Part shown: positions 17,039-26,825 of the stretch, piece after piece | Layout of the letters: each line of letters begins with the position of its first letter | Position numbering within the stretch: position 1 is the first letter of the stretch | Source of the DNA: Microbacterium testaceum | GTDB taxonomy: Bacteria; Actinomycetota; Actinomycetes; Actinomycetales; Microbacteriaceae | NCBI RefSeq assembly: GCF_003075375.1 | Contig: NZ_QDFT01000018.1 | Coordinates: 9 to 64,008, forward strand | Direction of reading: 5' to 3' | DNA: 64,000 nucleotides | Position numbers and translations under genes: made by a program | The notes under the pieces: generated by a model | What the model saw: only the letters and a program-made list of their open reading frames with translations | What the model was told of the DNA's origin: nothing | Database searches by the model: none

Positions 17039-20000
17039 TCAGACGCCCTTGAGCGCCTTCGCGATGCGCTGGGGCGAGACGGGCTCGGCGGTGCCCAGGC
17101 GCTGGGCGAACAGGCTCACGCGCAGCTCCTCGAGCAACCACCGCGTCTGCACGAGGTTCGCCGGCGCGTCGGCCGGCAGGGGCACGGCGCCGCCGGCGTC
17201 GATGAATCCGGCGGTCGCGCGCTCGTACTCGGTCATGCGCTGCCGGTCCCGGCCCGGGTTGTCCGACAGGGTCTTCACCCGCTCGAGCGCCCCCGCCAGG
17301 TAGCGCGGCAGGTGCTGCAGGCGCGGCAGGCCCGTCCGCGACAGGAACCCCGGGAAGATCAGCCCCTTCAGCTGCCCGCGCACGTCGTTGAGCGCCCCGA
17401 GCAGCGTGATCGACGAGGCATCCTTCATCGCCCGCTCGACCTCGCGCTGGGCCAGCAGGATCTTCGCCGCGAGGGACACGGTCTGGAAGGTGCGGTCCAC
17501 CGAGACCGACGAGAACGCATCGCGCACCCGCTCGAACTCCGCTTTCGTGCGGACGACCCCGGACGAGCTCTCGCGCAGGAGCACATCGTCCGCCAGCGCC
17601 ACGCGCGCGTCCTCGATCAACGCCTTGGCGTTCTGGTACGGGGATGCCGCGAGCGCCAGCTTCTCGTTCGCGGTGAGGTGGTCGAGCACGTACGCGGCCG
17701 GTGACGGCACGGCCAGCAGCATCAGGCGGCGGATGCCGGCGCGGGTGTGGCGCGCGGCGTCCTCGGGTGTCGCCTCGACGCGCAGGGCCACGCTGGCGCC
17801 CTCGTCGACGAGCGCCGGGTACCCGCGCACCACCCCGCCCGCGACGGGGGTGTCGACGACCTCGGTGAGCTCGTCGAAGTCCCACGTCGTGAGTGTCGAC
17901 CGGGAGGCGAATGCCGGCGACGCCTCGGCGACCTTCGCCGCCGACCGCGCCGCGGGGCGGTCGCGGGTCACGGCCGATTCGACGCTGGAGCGGGCGCGGT
18001 CGGCGAGCCGGCGCTGCAGGGCGCCCAGATCGCGGTCCGAGCCGATCGCCCGGCCGCGCGCGTCGACGGCGCGGAACGAGGGCAGCAGGTGCGCCGGGAC
18101 ACGATCGAGTTCGAAGTCAGCCGCGCCGACGCGCTGGTTCGCGACGCGCTGCACGAGCGCGGCGAGGGCGTCGACGAGCGTCGTGCGGGGCAGTCCGTTC
18201 GCGTGCTCGGGGCCCTTCTCGGCCAGCTCGGCCGAGAACTTCTCGGCCCAGTCGGCCGCGGGCACGACGTTGCGGCGGATCGTCTTCGGCAGCGCGCGCA
18301 GCAGGGCGGTGACGAGTTCGTCGCGCATGCCCGGCACCTGCCAGTCGAAACCGTCGGGGCGCAGCTGCGCGAGCAGCGGCAGGGGGACGACGACCGTCAC
18401 CCCGTCGTCCGGAGCCCCGGGCTCGAAGCGGTAGGCGAGGTTGAGCGTCTGATCGCCCTGGCGCCACCGCGCGGGGAACGCCCGGTCGTCGCCCTGCGCG
18501 CGGTCGCCGGTGAGGTCGGACTCGCGCAGGTCGAGCAGGTGGGGCGTGCGGGCGACGGCATCCTTCCACCAGGTCTCGAAGGAGCGGACGTCGGTGACGT
18601 CGGCGGGGATGCGCGCGTTGTAGAACGCGAACACCGCCTCGTCGCCGACGAGGATGTCGCGACGCCGCTCGCGCTCCTCGATCTTCTCGAGCAGGCGACG
18701 CTGCTCGAGGTTGCGGCGCAGGAAGGCGGTCAGACGCTTGTCCAGCACCGAGGGGTCCCACTCGCCCTCGACCAGCGCGTGCCGCACGAACATCTCGCGC
18801 GCGAGCGGGCGGTCGAAGCGCGAGAGCTGCACCCGGCGACGGCCGACGAGCTCGACCCCGAACAGGGTGACCTTCTCGTAAGCGGCGGCGGAGCCGGCAT
18901 CCTTCGACCAGTGCGGCTCGCTCAGCGAGCGCTTGATCAGATCGGGGGCGAGGTCCTCGGCCCACGCCGGATCGACGGCGGCGACCGTGCGGGCGAACAG
19001 GCGCGAGGTCTCGACCAGCTCGGCGGCCATGACCGCCGCGGGACGCTTCTTCTTCAGCCCCGAGCCGGGGAAGATCGCGAACCGGGCCCCGCGCGCGCCG
19101 ATGTACTCGCCCTTGACGGGACGGGTGTCGCCCGGGGCTTTGCGGTCCTTGGTCTGCGCCAGGGTGCGGGGATCCAGGATGCCGAGGTGCGACAGCAGGC
19201 CGGACAGGATCGCCCGGTGGATGGCGTCTCCGGCGGCGTGTCCCTCGGGGGCGGTGTCGGCGGACCCTCGTCCCGCTTTTTCCGGTGCGCGTCCCGCAGA
19301 GTGCGGCCGGGAGGGGTCTGAAGCAGGCCTCAATGAAACGTGGCTCTTCGCGCCGCGCCCGCCGGCGCCGCGCCCGCCCTCGCCGCGCTCCGCCCCCAGC
19401 GACCGCAGCTGCCGGTGGACGTCCATCCACTCGCGCACCCGCACGTAGTTGAGATGCTCGCTGCGGCAGAGGCGACGGAACGCGCTGGAGCCGAGCTCCG
19501 CCTGCTTGTCCTGCAGATAGTCCCAGAGGTTGAGCAGCGAGAGAAAGTCGCTGGTCGGGTCGGTGAAACGCGCGTGGAACCGATCGGCCTCCTCGCGGCG
19601 TTCCTCGGGGCGCTCGCGCACGTCCTGGATCGACATGCCCGACACGATCGCGAGCACCTCGGCCGACACGTCGTTGCGGCGGGCCTCGATGAGCATGCGG
19701 GCGAAGCGCGGGTCGATCGGCAGCCGTGCGATCTCGCGACCCATCTCGGTGAGCCGCGGTCCGCGGTCGTCGCCGCGTCCGCCGCGCCGTCGTGACGGGT
19801 CGCCGTCGTCGCGCGGGTCGCGCCGCTCCGCGCCGGGCGCGGGCAGTTTCACCGCGCCGAGCTCGACCAGCAGGTCGAACGCCGCCTTGACGCCGCGCGA
19901 GTCGGGGGGCGTGAGGAACGGGAAGGCCTGGATGTCGCCGAAGCCCAGCGACAGCATCTGCAGAATGACGGATGCCAGCGACGTGCGCAGGATCTCGGGC

Positions 20001-21220
20001 TCGGTGTACTCGGGGCGACGGGTGAAGTCGTCCTCGGAGTACAGGCGGATCGCGACGCCGGGCGAGGTGCGACCCGCGCGACCGGAGCGCTGCTGCGCCG
20101 ACGCCTGCGAGACCGCCTCGATGGGCAGCCGCTGGATCTTGGAGCGGTTGCTGTAGCGCGAGATGCGCGCCGTGCCGGTGTCGACCACGTACCGGATACC
20201 GGGGACGGTGAGGCTCGTCTCGGCGACGTTCGTGGCCAGGATGACGCGGCGGCGCACGCCCGCGACCGTCGACCGCTCGAAGACGCGGTGCTGCTCGGCC
20301 GCGGAGAGGCGTCCGTAGAGGGGGAGCACCTCGGTCGGCGCGGCGTCCTTCTGGTACGCCCCGCGGATCGCGTCGGCGGCATCGCGGATCTCGGCCTCGC
20401 CCGGGAAGAAGACGAGCACGTCGCCCGCGGCCTCCCGGTCGAGCTCCCGCAGGGCCGCGACGACCGCGCCGACCTCGTCGGCGTCGTCGCCGTCGCGTCC
20501 GCCCTGTGCCGCGCTCCGGGCTTTCTTCGGCTGAGGCGTCGGGGGAGCGGCATCCGCTCCCTCGTCGTCGGAATCCTCCGGAGCGCGGTCCGCCCCGTCG
20601 AGCGGACGGTAGCGGATCTCGACCGGGTACGTCCGGCCCGACACCTCGATCACCGGTGCCGGTGTCGGCTCGCCGCCGGGCTCGGTCGGGGCGGCGGCGA
20701 AGTGCCGCGCGAAGCTCTCGGGATCGATCGTGGCCGAGGTGACGACGACCTTGAGGTCGGGGCGCTGGGGCAGGATGCGCCGCAGGTACCCCAGCAGGAA
20801 GTCGATGTTGAGCGAGCGCTCGTGCGCCTCGTCGACGATGATCGTGTCGTAGCGGCGGAGCAGCCGGTCGCGGTGGATCTCGTTGAGCAGGATGCCGTCG
20901 GTCACCAGCGCGACCCGGGTGTCGGCCGAGACCTTGTCGGTGAAGCGCACCTTGTACCCGACGGTCGAGCCGAGGGGCACCTGCATCTCGTCGGCGATGC
21001 GCTCGGCGATCGTGCGGGCGGCGATGCGGCGGGGCTGCGTGTGCGCGATCGACGTGCGTCCGAGCTCGAGGCAGATCTTTGGCAGCTGCGTCGTCTTGCC
21101 CGAGCCGGTCGCACCGGCGACGATCACGACCTGGTGGTCGCGGATGGCGCGCGCGATCTCGTCCCGGGCCGCGCTGACGGGCAGCTCGGGCGGGTAGACG
21201 ATGACGGGTTCGACGGACAC
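17039..21220 (-). CDS. hrpA: ATP-dependent RNA helicase HrpA
   Basis: 1393 residues of a DEAH-box RNA helicase of the HrpA family, which in other bacteria helps rescue stalled ribosomes. Visible motifs: Walker A VAGATGSGKTTQLPK, QPRRIAA, DEAH (IIVDEAHERSL), TSAT, LATNVAETSLTVPG and QRSGRAGRTSPG, then HA2/OB-fold regions and the large HrpA C-terminal domain. An acidic low-complexity stretch (EDSDDEGADAA) lies between helicase motifs. An atypical basic insert at about residues 625-655 is discussed separately. The GTG at 21220 is preferred because TAGGCT lies 8 nt upstream; extending to 21334 would run through a non-coding palindrome. Confidence 0.95.
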   Translation of the reverse strand: MSVEPVIVYPPELPVSAARDEIARAIRDHQVVIVAGATGSGKTTQLPKICLELGRTSIAHTQPRRIAARTIAERIADEMQVPLGSTVGYKVRFTDKVSADTRVALVTDGILLNEIHRDRLLRRYDTIIVDEAHERSLNIDFLLGYLRRILPQRPDLKVVVTSATIDPESFARHFAAAPTEPGGEPTPAPVIEVSGRTYPVEIRYRPLDGADRAPEDSDDEGADAAPPTPQPKKARSAAQGGRDGDDADEVGAVVAALRELDREAAGDVLVFFPGEAEIRDAADAIRGAYQKDAAPTEVLPLYGRLSAAEQHRVFERSTVAGVRRRVILATNVAETSLTVPGIRYVVDTGTARISRYSNRSKIQRLPIEAVSQASAQQRSGRAGRTSPGVAIRLYSEDDFTRRPEYTEPEILRTSLASVILQMLSLGFGDIQAFPFLTPPDSRGVKAAFDLLVELGAVKLPAPGAERRDPRDDGDPSRRRGGRGDDRGPRLTEMGREIARLPIDPRFARMLIEARRNDVSAEVLAIVSGMSIQDVRERPEERREEADRFHARFTDPTSDFLSLLNLWDYLQDKQAELGSSAFRRLCRSEHLNYVRVREWMDVHRQLRSLGAERGEGGRGAGGRGAKSHVSLRPASDPSRPHSAGRAPEKAGRGSADTAPEGHAAGDAIHRAILSGLLSHLGILDPRTLAQTKDRKAPGDTRPVKGEYIGARGARFAIFPGSGLKKKRPAAVMAAELVETSRLFARTVAAVDPAWAEDLAPDLIKRSLSEPHWSKDAGSAAAYEKVTLFGVELVGRRRVQLSRFDRPLAREMFVRHALVEGEWDPSVLDKRLTAFLRRNLEQRRLLEKIEERERRRDILVGDEAVFAFYNARIPADVTDVRSFETWWKDAVARTPHLLDLRESDLTGDRAQGDDRAFPARWRQGDQTLNLAYRFEPGAPDDGVTVVVPLPLLAQLRPDGFDWQVPGMRDELVTALLRALPKTIRRNVVPAADWAEKFSAELAEKGPEHANGLPRTTLVDALAALVQRVANQRVGAADFELDRVPAHLLPSFRAVDARGRAIGSDRDLGALQRRLADRARSSVESAVTRDRPAARSAAKVAEASPAFASRSTLTTWDFDELTEVVDTPVAGGVVRGYPALVDEGASVALRVEATPEDAARHTRAGIRRLMLLAVPSPAAYVLDHLTANEKLALAASPYQNAKALIEDARVALADDVLLRESSSGVVRTKAEFERVRDAFSSVSVDRTFQTVSLAAKILLAQREVERAMKDASSITLLGALNDVRGQLKGLIFPGFLSRTGLPRLQHLPRYLAGALERVKTLSDNPGRDRQRMTEYERATAGFIDAGGAVPLPADAPANLVQTRWLLEELRVSLFAQRLGTAEPVSPQRIAKALKGV

Positions 21221-21282
21221 AGCCTTCCAGCCTATCCCGGCCGTGCGGTCCCGCGCCGCGCCGCCCGCCACACCCGCCCCGT

Positions 21283-21349
21283 CGATAAACGCTCCTCGTG
21301 CCGAAACACGCGGTGCCGCGCCGTGTTTCGACACGATCGGCGTTTATCG
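21283..21349. repeat. Palindrome B, copy 1 (67 bp)
   Basis: Ends CGATAAACGC / GCGTTTATCG pair perfectly. Inside, CGTGCCGAAACACG pairs with CGTGTTTCGACACG around the centre cggtgccgcgc, with small mismatches. It can form one long hairpin or a cruciform. Confidence 0.88.
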
Positions 21350-21412
21350 GCGCCTTCGCGCGGTGCGGCCCCGCGGCGCCCCGCGGCGCCCCGCCCGCCA
21401 CACCCGCCCCGT

Positions 21413-21479
21413 CGATAAACGCTTCTCGTGCCGAGACACGCGGTGCCGCGCCGTGTTTCGGCACGGATCGCGTTTATCG
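21413..21479. repeat. Palindrome B, copy 2 (67 bp)
   Basis: Same length and layout as the copy 130 bp to its left, with a few substitutions (for example CCGAGACACG for CCGAAACACG). The terminal arms CGATAAACGC / CGCGTTTATCG are kept. Confidence 0.88.
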
Positions 21480-21546
21480 GCGCCTAGGCGCGGGCGCACC
21501 CGGACGCACCCGGGCCGCACCCGGGCCGCACCCGGGCCGGCCGGCG

Positions 21547-22710
21547 CTACGGCATCTGCGCCTTCTGCGCCAGGATGCGGCGCACCGCGGCATCCACCTT
21601 CGCCGCGAACGCGGGGTCGGACTGGGCGCGCGCGAGCACGGCCTGATGCATCTCGGGGTAGACCGAGGGGTCGGCCGACACCAGCAGCAGGTCCACTCCG
21701 GCGTCGATGGCGCGCGTGGCGCGCTCGCCGGGGGAGTACACCTCCACCTGATCCGCGGCCGAGAGGTCGTCGACGGTGATGACCCCGTCGAAACCGAGCC
21801 GGTCGCGCAGCACCCCGACCACCGTGGGTGAGAACGCCGCCGGGACGTCCGGGTCGATCAGCGCGTAGTCGGCGGTCGACATCATGACCACCGCGTCACC
21901 CTGCGGCAGGATCGACGCGTACACGCCGACGTCGGGCCCGTCGCCCGTGACCACCTGATCGGTCACCCCGGTGGAGTAGTCGGTGTTGTCGTCGACGTGC
22001 CCCAGTCCCGGGAAGTGCTTGAGGGTTGGCAGCACCCCGCCGTCGCGCATGCCCGCCGCGAACGCGCCGGCCTTCGCGGCGACCGTGGCGCCGTCGTAGC
22101 CGTACTCGCGGGCGAGCTCGCCGATGGGGGGATTGGATGCCGCGAACTCGGGGCTCGTGACGATGTCGGCGACCGGGCCGAGGTTCATGGTGACCCCCGC
22201 GGCGGCGAGCTGACCGGCCCACGCGGCGGCGCTCGCGCGAAGGGTCGAGTCGTCCTGCGCGGCCTGGTCGACGGCCGAGGGGATGCGGTCGAACCCCGGG
22301 CCCGAGAGCACTTGGACGGTCCCTCCCTCTTGATCGGTGGCGACCCACAGCCGCGGGGCTCCCGCGGGGACGGCGGCGGTGAAGCCGCGGACCAGCTCGG
22401 CGATCGCGGCCGTTCCGGCATCCGACCGCCCGTGCAGGAACACCCCGCCGATGTGGTCGTCGCGCACGGCGGCGAGCGTGGTCGGGTTCACGCCCTCGAC
22501 CGGGGTGCCGACCATGAACATCTGCCCGACCTTGTCGGCCAGGCTCATCGCGGCGAGCGCGTCGGGCGTCGGCGTCGGGGTGGGCGTGGGGGTCGGAGTG
22601 GGCGGCGCGGTCGGCGTCGCGCTCGGGGCGGCGCCGGTCGTGGGGGCGCACCCGGCGAGCGCGAGCACGACGAGCAGCGCGGCGGCCGAGAAGCGGGGGG
22701 CGGTCTTCAC
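21547..22710 (-). CDS. Glycoside hydrolase family 3 lipoprotein (NagZ-like)
   Basis: 387 residues. The lipoprotein signal ALLVVLALAGC puts the cysteine at residue 21. A Pro-Thr repeat linker (PTPTPTPTPTP) precedes a GH3 barrel: KVGQMFMVGTPVEG, WVATDQEGGTVQVL, LPTLKHFPGLGHVDDNTDYS and GVITVDDLSAADQ, whose aspartate would be the nucleophile. GH3 N-terminal-domain enzymes release N-acetylglucosamine from wall fragments or cleave beta-glucosides. The loop after KHFPG differs from the KHFPGHGxTxxDSH of classical NagZ, so the specificity is uncertain. I prefer the GTG at 22710 (GGGAG upstream) over that at 22728. It acts at the outer membrane face. Confidence 0.85.
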   Translation of the reverse strand: MKTAPRFSAAALLVVLALAGCAPTTGAAPSATPTAPPTPTPTPTPTPTPDALAAMSLADKVGQMFMVGTPVEGVNPTTLAAVRDDHIGGVFLHGRSDAGTAAIAELVRGFTAAVPAGAPRLWVATDQEGGTVQVLSGPGFDRIPSAVDQAAQDDSTLRASAAAWAGQLAAAGVTMNLGPVADIVTSPEFAASNPPIGELAREYGYDGATVAAKAGAFAAGMRDGGVLPTLKHFPGLGHVDDNTDYSTGVTDQVVTGDGPDVGVYASILPQGDAVVMMSTADYALIDPDVPAAFSPTVVGVLRDRLGFDGVITVDDLSAADQVEVYSPGERATRAIDAGVDLLLVSADPSVYPEMHQAVLARAQSDPAFAAKVDAAVRRILAQKAQMP

Positions 22711-22788
22711 CCCTCGATGCTCCCGCACGAGTCTGGACGTCCGGTCACCGCGGCGGTCCGCCGGCGGTCTCGACGCGTACGGGCCCGC

Positions 22789-24045
22789 TCAGCCCAGCCC
22801 GTTCGAGCAGGTGGCCTGGCTGGCCTTGCTGCCGTTGATGTTCTCGGGCAGCTCGACCACGCCGGGCGTCGCACTCGCGTCGGGCGTGGCGCTGGCATCC
22901 GGAGCCGGGGTGGCCTCTTCGCTCGCGCTCTCGGTGGGCTCGGGGGTCGGGGCCGAGGGGTCGGCGACCACTCCGCGTCCCGCGTCGCCGGTGAGGGCGA
23001 GGGGGGCGTTGGCGGCGAGGGCCTGCCACAGCACCTCGGCGGACGCCTCGTCGGGGACGACGCGGTTGGAGTCGTAGGGGTCGTCGACGACGGGGAACTG
23101 CACGAACGTGATGTCGTCGAACGGCACGTCCTTGAGCGTGTAGGCGAGCTGGGCGATGCGCACGGGGTCGGCGAGGCTCTCGCTCGGCTCGATGTTGCGC
23201 ACCGCGGTGCTGGCGAGGTTGAGCAGCGTCCCGGGGTTGGTGAGCACCTCGTCGCTGCGGAGCTTGTTCATCAGCCGCGAGAGGTACTGCTGCTGGTTGC
23301 CGATGCGGCCGAGGTCGCTGCCGTCGCCGATGCCCTTGCGGGTGCGCAGGAACGCCAGGGCGTCGAAGCCCTTCACCACGCGGTTGCCGGGTTCCCACTG
23401 GATGCCGGCATCGGGGTCGTCGATGCCGTCGCCGCCGATGCACACCTCGACACCGCCGATTGCGTCGGTGATGTTGACGACGTTGCCGAAGCTGACCTTC
23501 GCCGCGAAGGGGATGCTCTGACCGCTCAGCTCGGACACGGTGTCGGCGACGCAGGTGAGGCCGCCCGCCTCGTAGGCCGTGTTGATCGAGGCCTTGAAGG
23601 CGCCCGGGAACGCGGTGCCGTCGGCGGCGGTGCACTCGGGGATCTCGACCTGCAGGTCGCGGGGGAACGACACGACCGTCACGCGACGCGGGTTGGTCGA
23701 GACGTGTACGAGCATGTTGACGTCGTTGCGGGTGCCGGCGTTCTCGGGGTCGGAGCAGCGGGCGCCGAAGGCCGCCGAGACGACGTCGTCGCACTCGTCG
23801 GTGCCGACGACGAGCACCGCGAACGGCTCGTCGTAGGTGCTGAGGGCGGGCGGTTCGGCCGGAGCGTCCTTGAGGGGGACCGCGGCCTCTTTGAGGGTCT
23901 GCGTGAGCGAGAAGGCGTAGAAGCCCGCGACGGCGACCCCGGCGACCACGGCCACGGTGACGATGATGGCGAGCAGCTTGGCGCCGCGTCGCCACGCCGA
24001 GACCGGGCGGCGGTGCGCGTGGCGGGTGGGCGGCTGCGACGTCAT
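22789..24045 (-). CDS. LytR-CpsA-Psr (LCP) family cell-wall ligase
   Basis: 418 residues. A short basic cytoplasmic tail and one membrane segment (about residues 23-45) precede the extracellular LCP domain. It contains VLVVGTDECDD, RNDVNMLVHVSTNPRRVTVVSFPRDL, INTAYEAGG, VVNITDAIGGVEV and FLRTRKGIGDGSDLGRIGNQQQYL. The conserved arginines and aspartates bind polyprenyl pyrophosphate. LCP proteins transfer secondary wall polymers onto peptidoglycan. The C-terminal tail is rich in Ala/Pro/Glu/Asp/Ser (PDASATPDASATP) and probably unstructured. The ATG at 24045 is taken; a TTG 12 nt upstream is also possible. Confidence 0.92.
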   Translation of the reverse strand: MTSQPPTRHAHRRPVSAWRRGAKLLAIIVTVAVVAGVAVAGFYAFSLTQTLKEAAVPLKDAPAEPPALSTYDEPFAVLVVGTDECDDVVSAAFGARCSDPENAGTRNDVNMLVHVSTNPRRVTVVSFPRDLQVEIPECTAADGTAFPGAFKASINTAYEAGGLTCVADTVSELSGQSIPFAAKVSFGNVVNITDAIGGVEVCIGGDGIDDPDAGIQWEPGNRVVKGFDALAFLRTRKGIGDGSDLGRIGNQQQYLSRLMNKLRSDEVLTNPGTLLNLASTAVRNIEPSESLADPVRIAQLAYTLKDVPFDDITFVQFPVVDDPYDSNRVVPDEASAEVLWQALAANAPLALTGDAGRGVVADPSAPTPEPTESASEEATPAPDASATPDASATPGVVELPENINGSKASQATCSNGLG

Positions 24046-24128
24046 GGCCAAAGTCAATCACGACGCGGGCGCCGAAGGGGCTCGGCTGCCGCGTCAACCC
24101 CGGGAACGCTCGAAGCACCAGTGCCTAG

Positions 24129-24974
<846 letters not shown>

Positions 24975-24988
24975 CGACGGGCAGAGCC

Positions 24989-26806
24989 CTGAACCGCCTG
25001 GCGAACGCCTCGAGCCCGTACCTGCGGGCCCACGCCGACAATCCCGTCGCGTGGTACCCCTGGGGGCCCGAGGCGTTCGCCGAGGCCGCGCGTCGCGATG
25101 TCCCGGTGCTGGTGTCGATCGGGTACAGCACCTGCCACTGGTGTCACGTCATGGCGCGCGAGTCGTTCCAGGATGCCGACACCGCCGCCGTCGTGAACGA
25201 CGGCTTCGTGGCGATCAAGGTCGACCGCGAAGAGCATCCGGACGTGGATGCCGCCTATCTCGACGCCGCCAGCGCCTTCACTCCCCACCTCGGATGGCCG
25301 CTGACGGTGTTCACCAGCCCTGAGGGGCGCGTGTTCTACGCGGGCACGTACTTCCCTCCCGCGCCCCGTCCACCGCAGCCGTCGTTCCGCCAGGTGCTCG
25401 CCGCGGTCCGCGAGGCGTGGACCGAACGGCGCAGCGAAGTGGATGCCACCGGCTCCGCGCTCCGCGACGCCCTCGCCGCCACGACCACGGCGCCCGCCGA
25501 CGCACCGCCGACCCTCGCGCAGCTGGCCGAGGCCGCTCGCGCGCTGGCGCAGCGCGAGGACCGCGAGTACGGCGGATTCGCCGCGGGCCCGGCGTTCGAG
25601 ACGCCGAAGTTCCCCAACACCCCGGTGCTGCGCTTCCTGCAGCATCCCGCGCTGGCAGTGAACGCGCCCGAGGCGGCGCCCGTGGCATCCCGCGCCCTCG
25701 CGGCCATGGCCCGCTCCGACCTGCACGACGCGGTCGAGGGCGGATTCTTCCGCTACGCCACGCGCCGCGACTGGAGCGTTCCGCACTACGAGCGCATGCT
25801 CACCGACAACGCCGGCCTCGTCGAGGTCGCGCTCGCCGCCGGCGACGAGGCGCTCGCGGCCGACGCCGCCCGCTTCCTCGTCGACGTGCTGCAGCTGCCC
25901 GGCGGCGGGATCGCCGCGGCCCAGGACTCCGAGTCGATCATCGACGGCCGGCGCGACGAGGGCGGCTACTACCGCGTCGCCGATCGGTCGCAGCTCACCC
26001 CGCCCGCGCTCGACAGCAAGGTCGTCACCGGCTGGAACGGTCACGCGATCGCCGCGCTGGCCGCAGCGGGCACCCGCACCGACCCCCGCTTCGTCGAGGC
26101 GGCGCGCTGGGCGGCCGACGCGGTGCTCGAGAGCAACGTCGCCGACGACGGGACGCTGCGCCGCGCCTCGCTCGACGAGGTGCGCAGCGCCGCTCCCGCG
26201 ACGCTCGAGGACTACGGCGGGCTCGCACGCGGCCTGCTGGCCCTCGCCCGGGCCACCGGTGAGAGCGCCTACGCCGAGCGCGCGCGGGCTCTGGTCGACC
26301 AGTGCGTCGGCGGGGACGGCATCCATCCCCCCGGCGGCGGCGATCCCGTGCTTCTCGCGCAGGGGATGCGGGCGCACGGCGTGCCCAGCGACGGGGCCTC
26401 GCCCTCGGGGCCGTCGGTGTTCGCCGCCGCGGCGCTCGACCTGTGGCGCCTGGGTGCGGGGGAGCGGTACCGCGACGTCGCCGTCCAGCTCGTGCGTGCC
26501 GCCGCCGATTCCGCGCTGTCGTCGCCCCTCGCGCACGGGGCGATCCTCGAGGTCGCGGTCGGGCTGGCCGCAGCGCCCCGTCAGGTGGTCGTCGTCGGAG
26601 AAGCGGATGCCGAGATCGCCGACCTGGCGCGACGCCTGCCCGCGGACGTGGTCGCCGTCGTCTCGCCCGACCAGGCGCGGGCGTTCGCCGAGGCGGGGTT
26701 CGAGCTGTTCGCGGGCAAGGTCGCCCAGGGCGGCGAGGCCACGGCGTACGACTGCCGCGCGTTCGCGTGCGCGCTGCCGACGACCGACCCCGCGCGCCTG
26801 CGCTGA
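24989..26806 (+). CDS. YyaL/SPATA20-like thioredoxin-domain protein (DUF255)
   Basis: About 605 residues. The N-terminal DUF255 thioredoxin-like domain is diagnostic: [25 protein letters not shown], then [18 protein letters not shown] with a CxxC-type motif. An (alpha/alpha)6 barrel of the six-hairpin glycosidase type follows ([52 protein letters not shown]). The biochemical role of the family is unclear. No ATG, GTG or TTG exists in frame between the upstream stop and the conserved N-terminus. The best candidates are CTG at 24989, directly before Asn-Arg-Leu-Ala, or CTG at 24971, which overlaps the preceding stop. Translation is probably coupled to the aldo/keto reductase. Confidence 0.85.
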   Translation: MNRLANASSPYLRAHADNPVAWYPWGPEAFAEAARRDVPVLVSIGYSTCHWCHVMARESFQDADTAAVVNDGFVAIKVDREEHPDVDAAYLDAASAFTPHLGWPLTVFTSPEGRVFYAGTYFPPAPRPPQPSFRQVLAAVREAWTERRSEVDATGSALRDALAATTTAPADAPPTLAQLAEAARALAQREDREYGGFAAGPAFETPKFPNTPVLRFLQHPALAVNAPEAAPVASRALAAMARSDLHDAVEGGFFRYATRRDWSVPHYERMLTDNAGLVEVALAAGDEALAADAARFLVDVLQLPGGGIAAAQDSESIIDGRRDEGGYYRVADRSQLTPPALDSKVVTGWNGHAIAALAAAGTRTDPRFVEAARWAADAVLESNVADDGTLRRASLDEVRSAAPATLEDYGGLARGLLALARATGESAYAERARALVDQCVGGDGIHPPGGGDPVLLAQGMRAHGVPSDGASPSGPSVFAAAALDLWRLGAGERYRDVAVQLVRAAADSALSSPLAHGAILEVAVGLAAAPRQVVVVGEADAEIADLARRLPADVVAVVSPDQARAFAEAGFELFAGKVAQGGEATAYDCRAFACALPTTDPARLR

Positions 26807-26819
26807 CCGCCCGGGCGGT
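26806..26819. terminator. Short palindrome between convergent genes
   Basis: ACCGCCCGGGCGGT is a perfect 14-bp palindrome between the YyaL stop and the PMT stop. It may help terminate both, but it is short and has no T-tract. Confidence 0.4.
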
Positions 26820-26825
26820 GCCGAT

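Larger units (their letters stand above)
21221..21546. repeat. Gene-free region with two copies of palindrome B
   Basis: 326 bp between the hrpA start and the GH3 gene end. It contains two 67-bp near-perfect palindromes (21283-21349 and 21413-21479), each preceded by the same ccgcccgccacacccgcccc-like segment, and followed after copy two by gcaccc(g)ggcc tandem units up to 21540. No coding sequence is credible. Confidence 0.85.

Noticed and set aside
21221..21334. Longer HrpA starting at 21334
   Set aside because: The extra 38 codons translate palindrome B. The GTG at 21220 has a properly spaced TAGGCT box and begins just before the conserved N-terminus.
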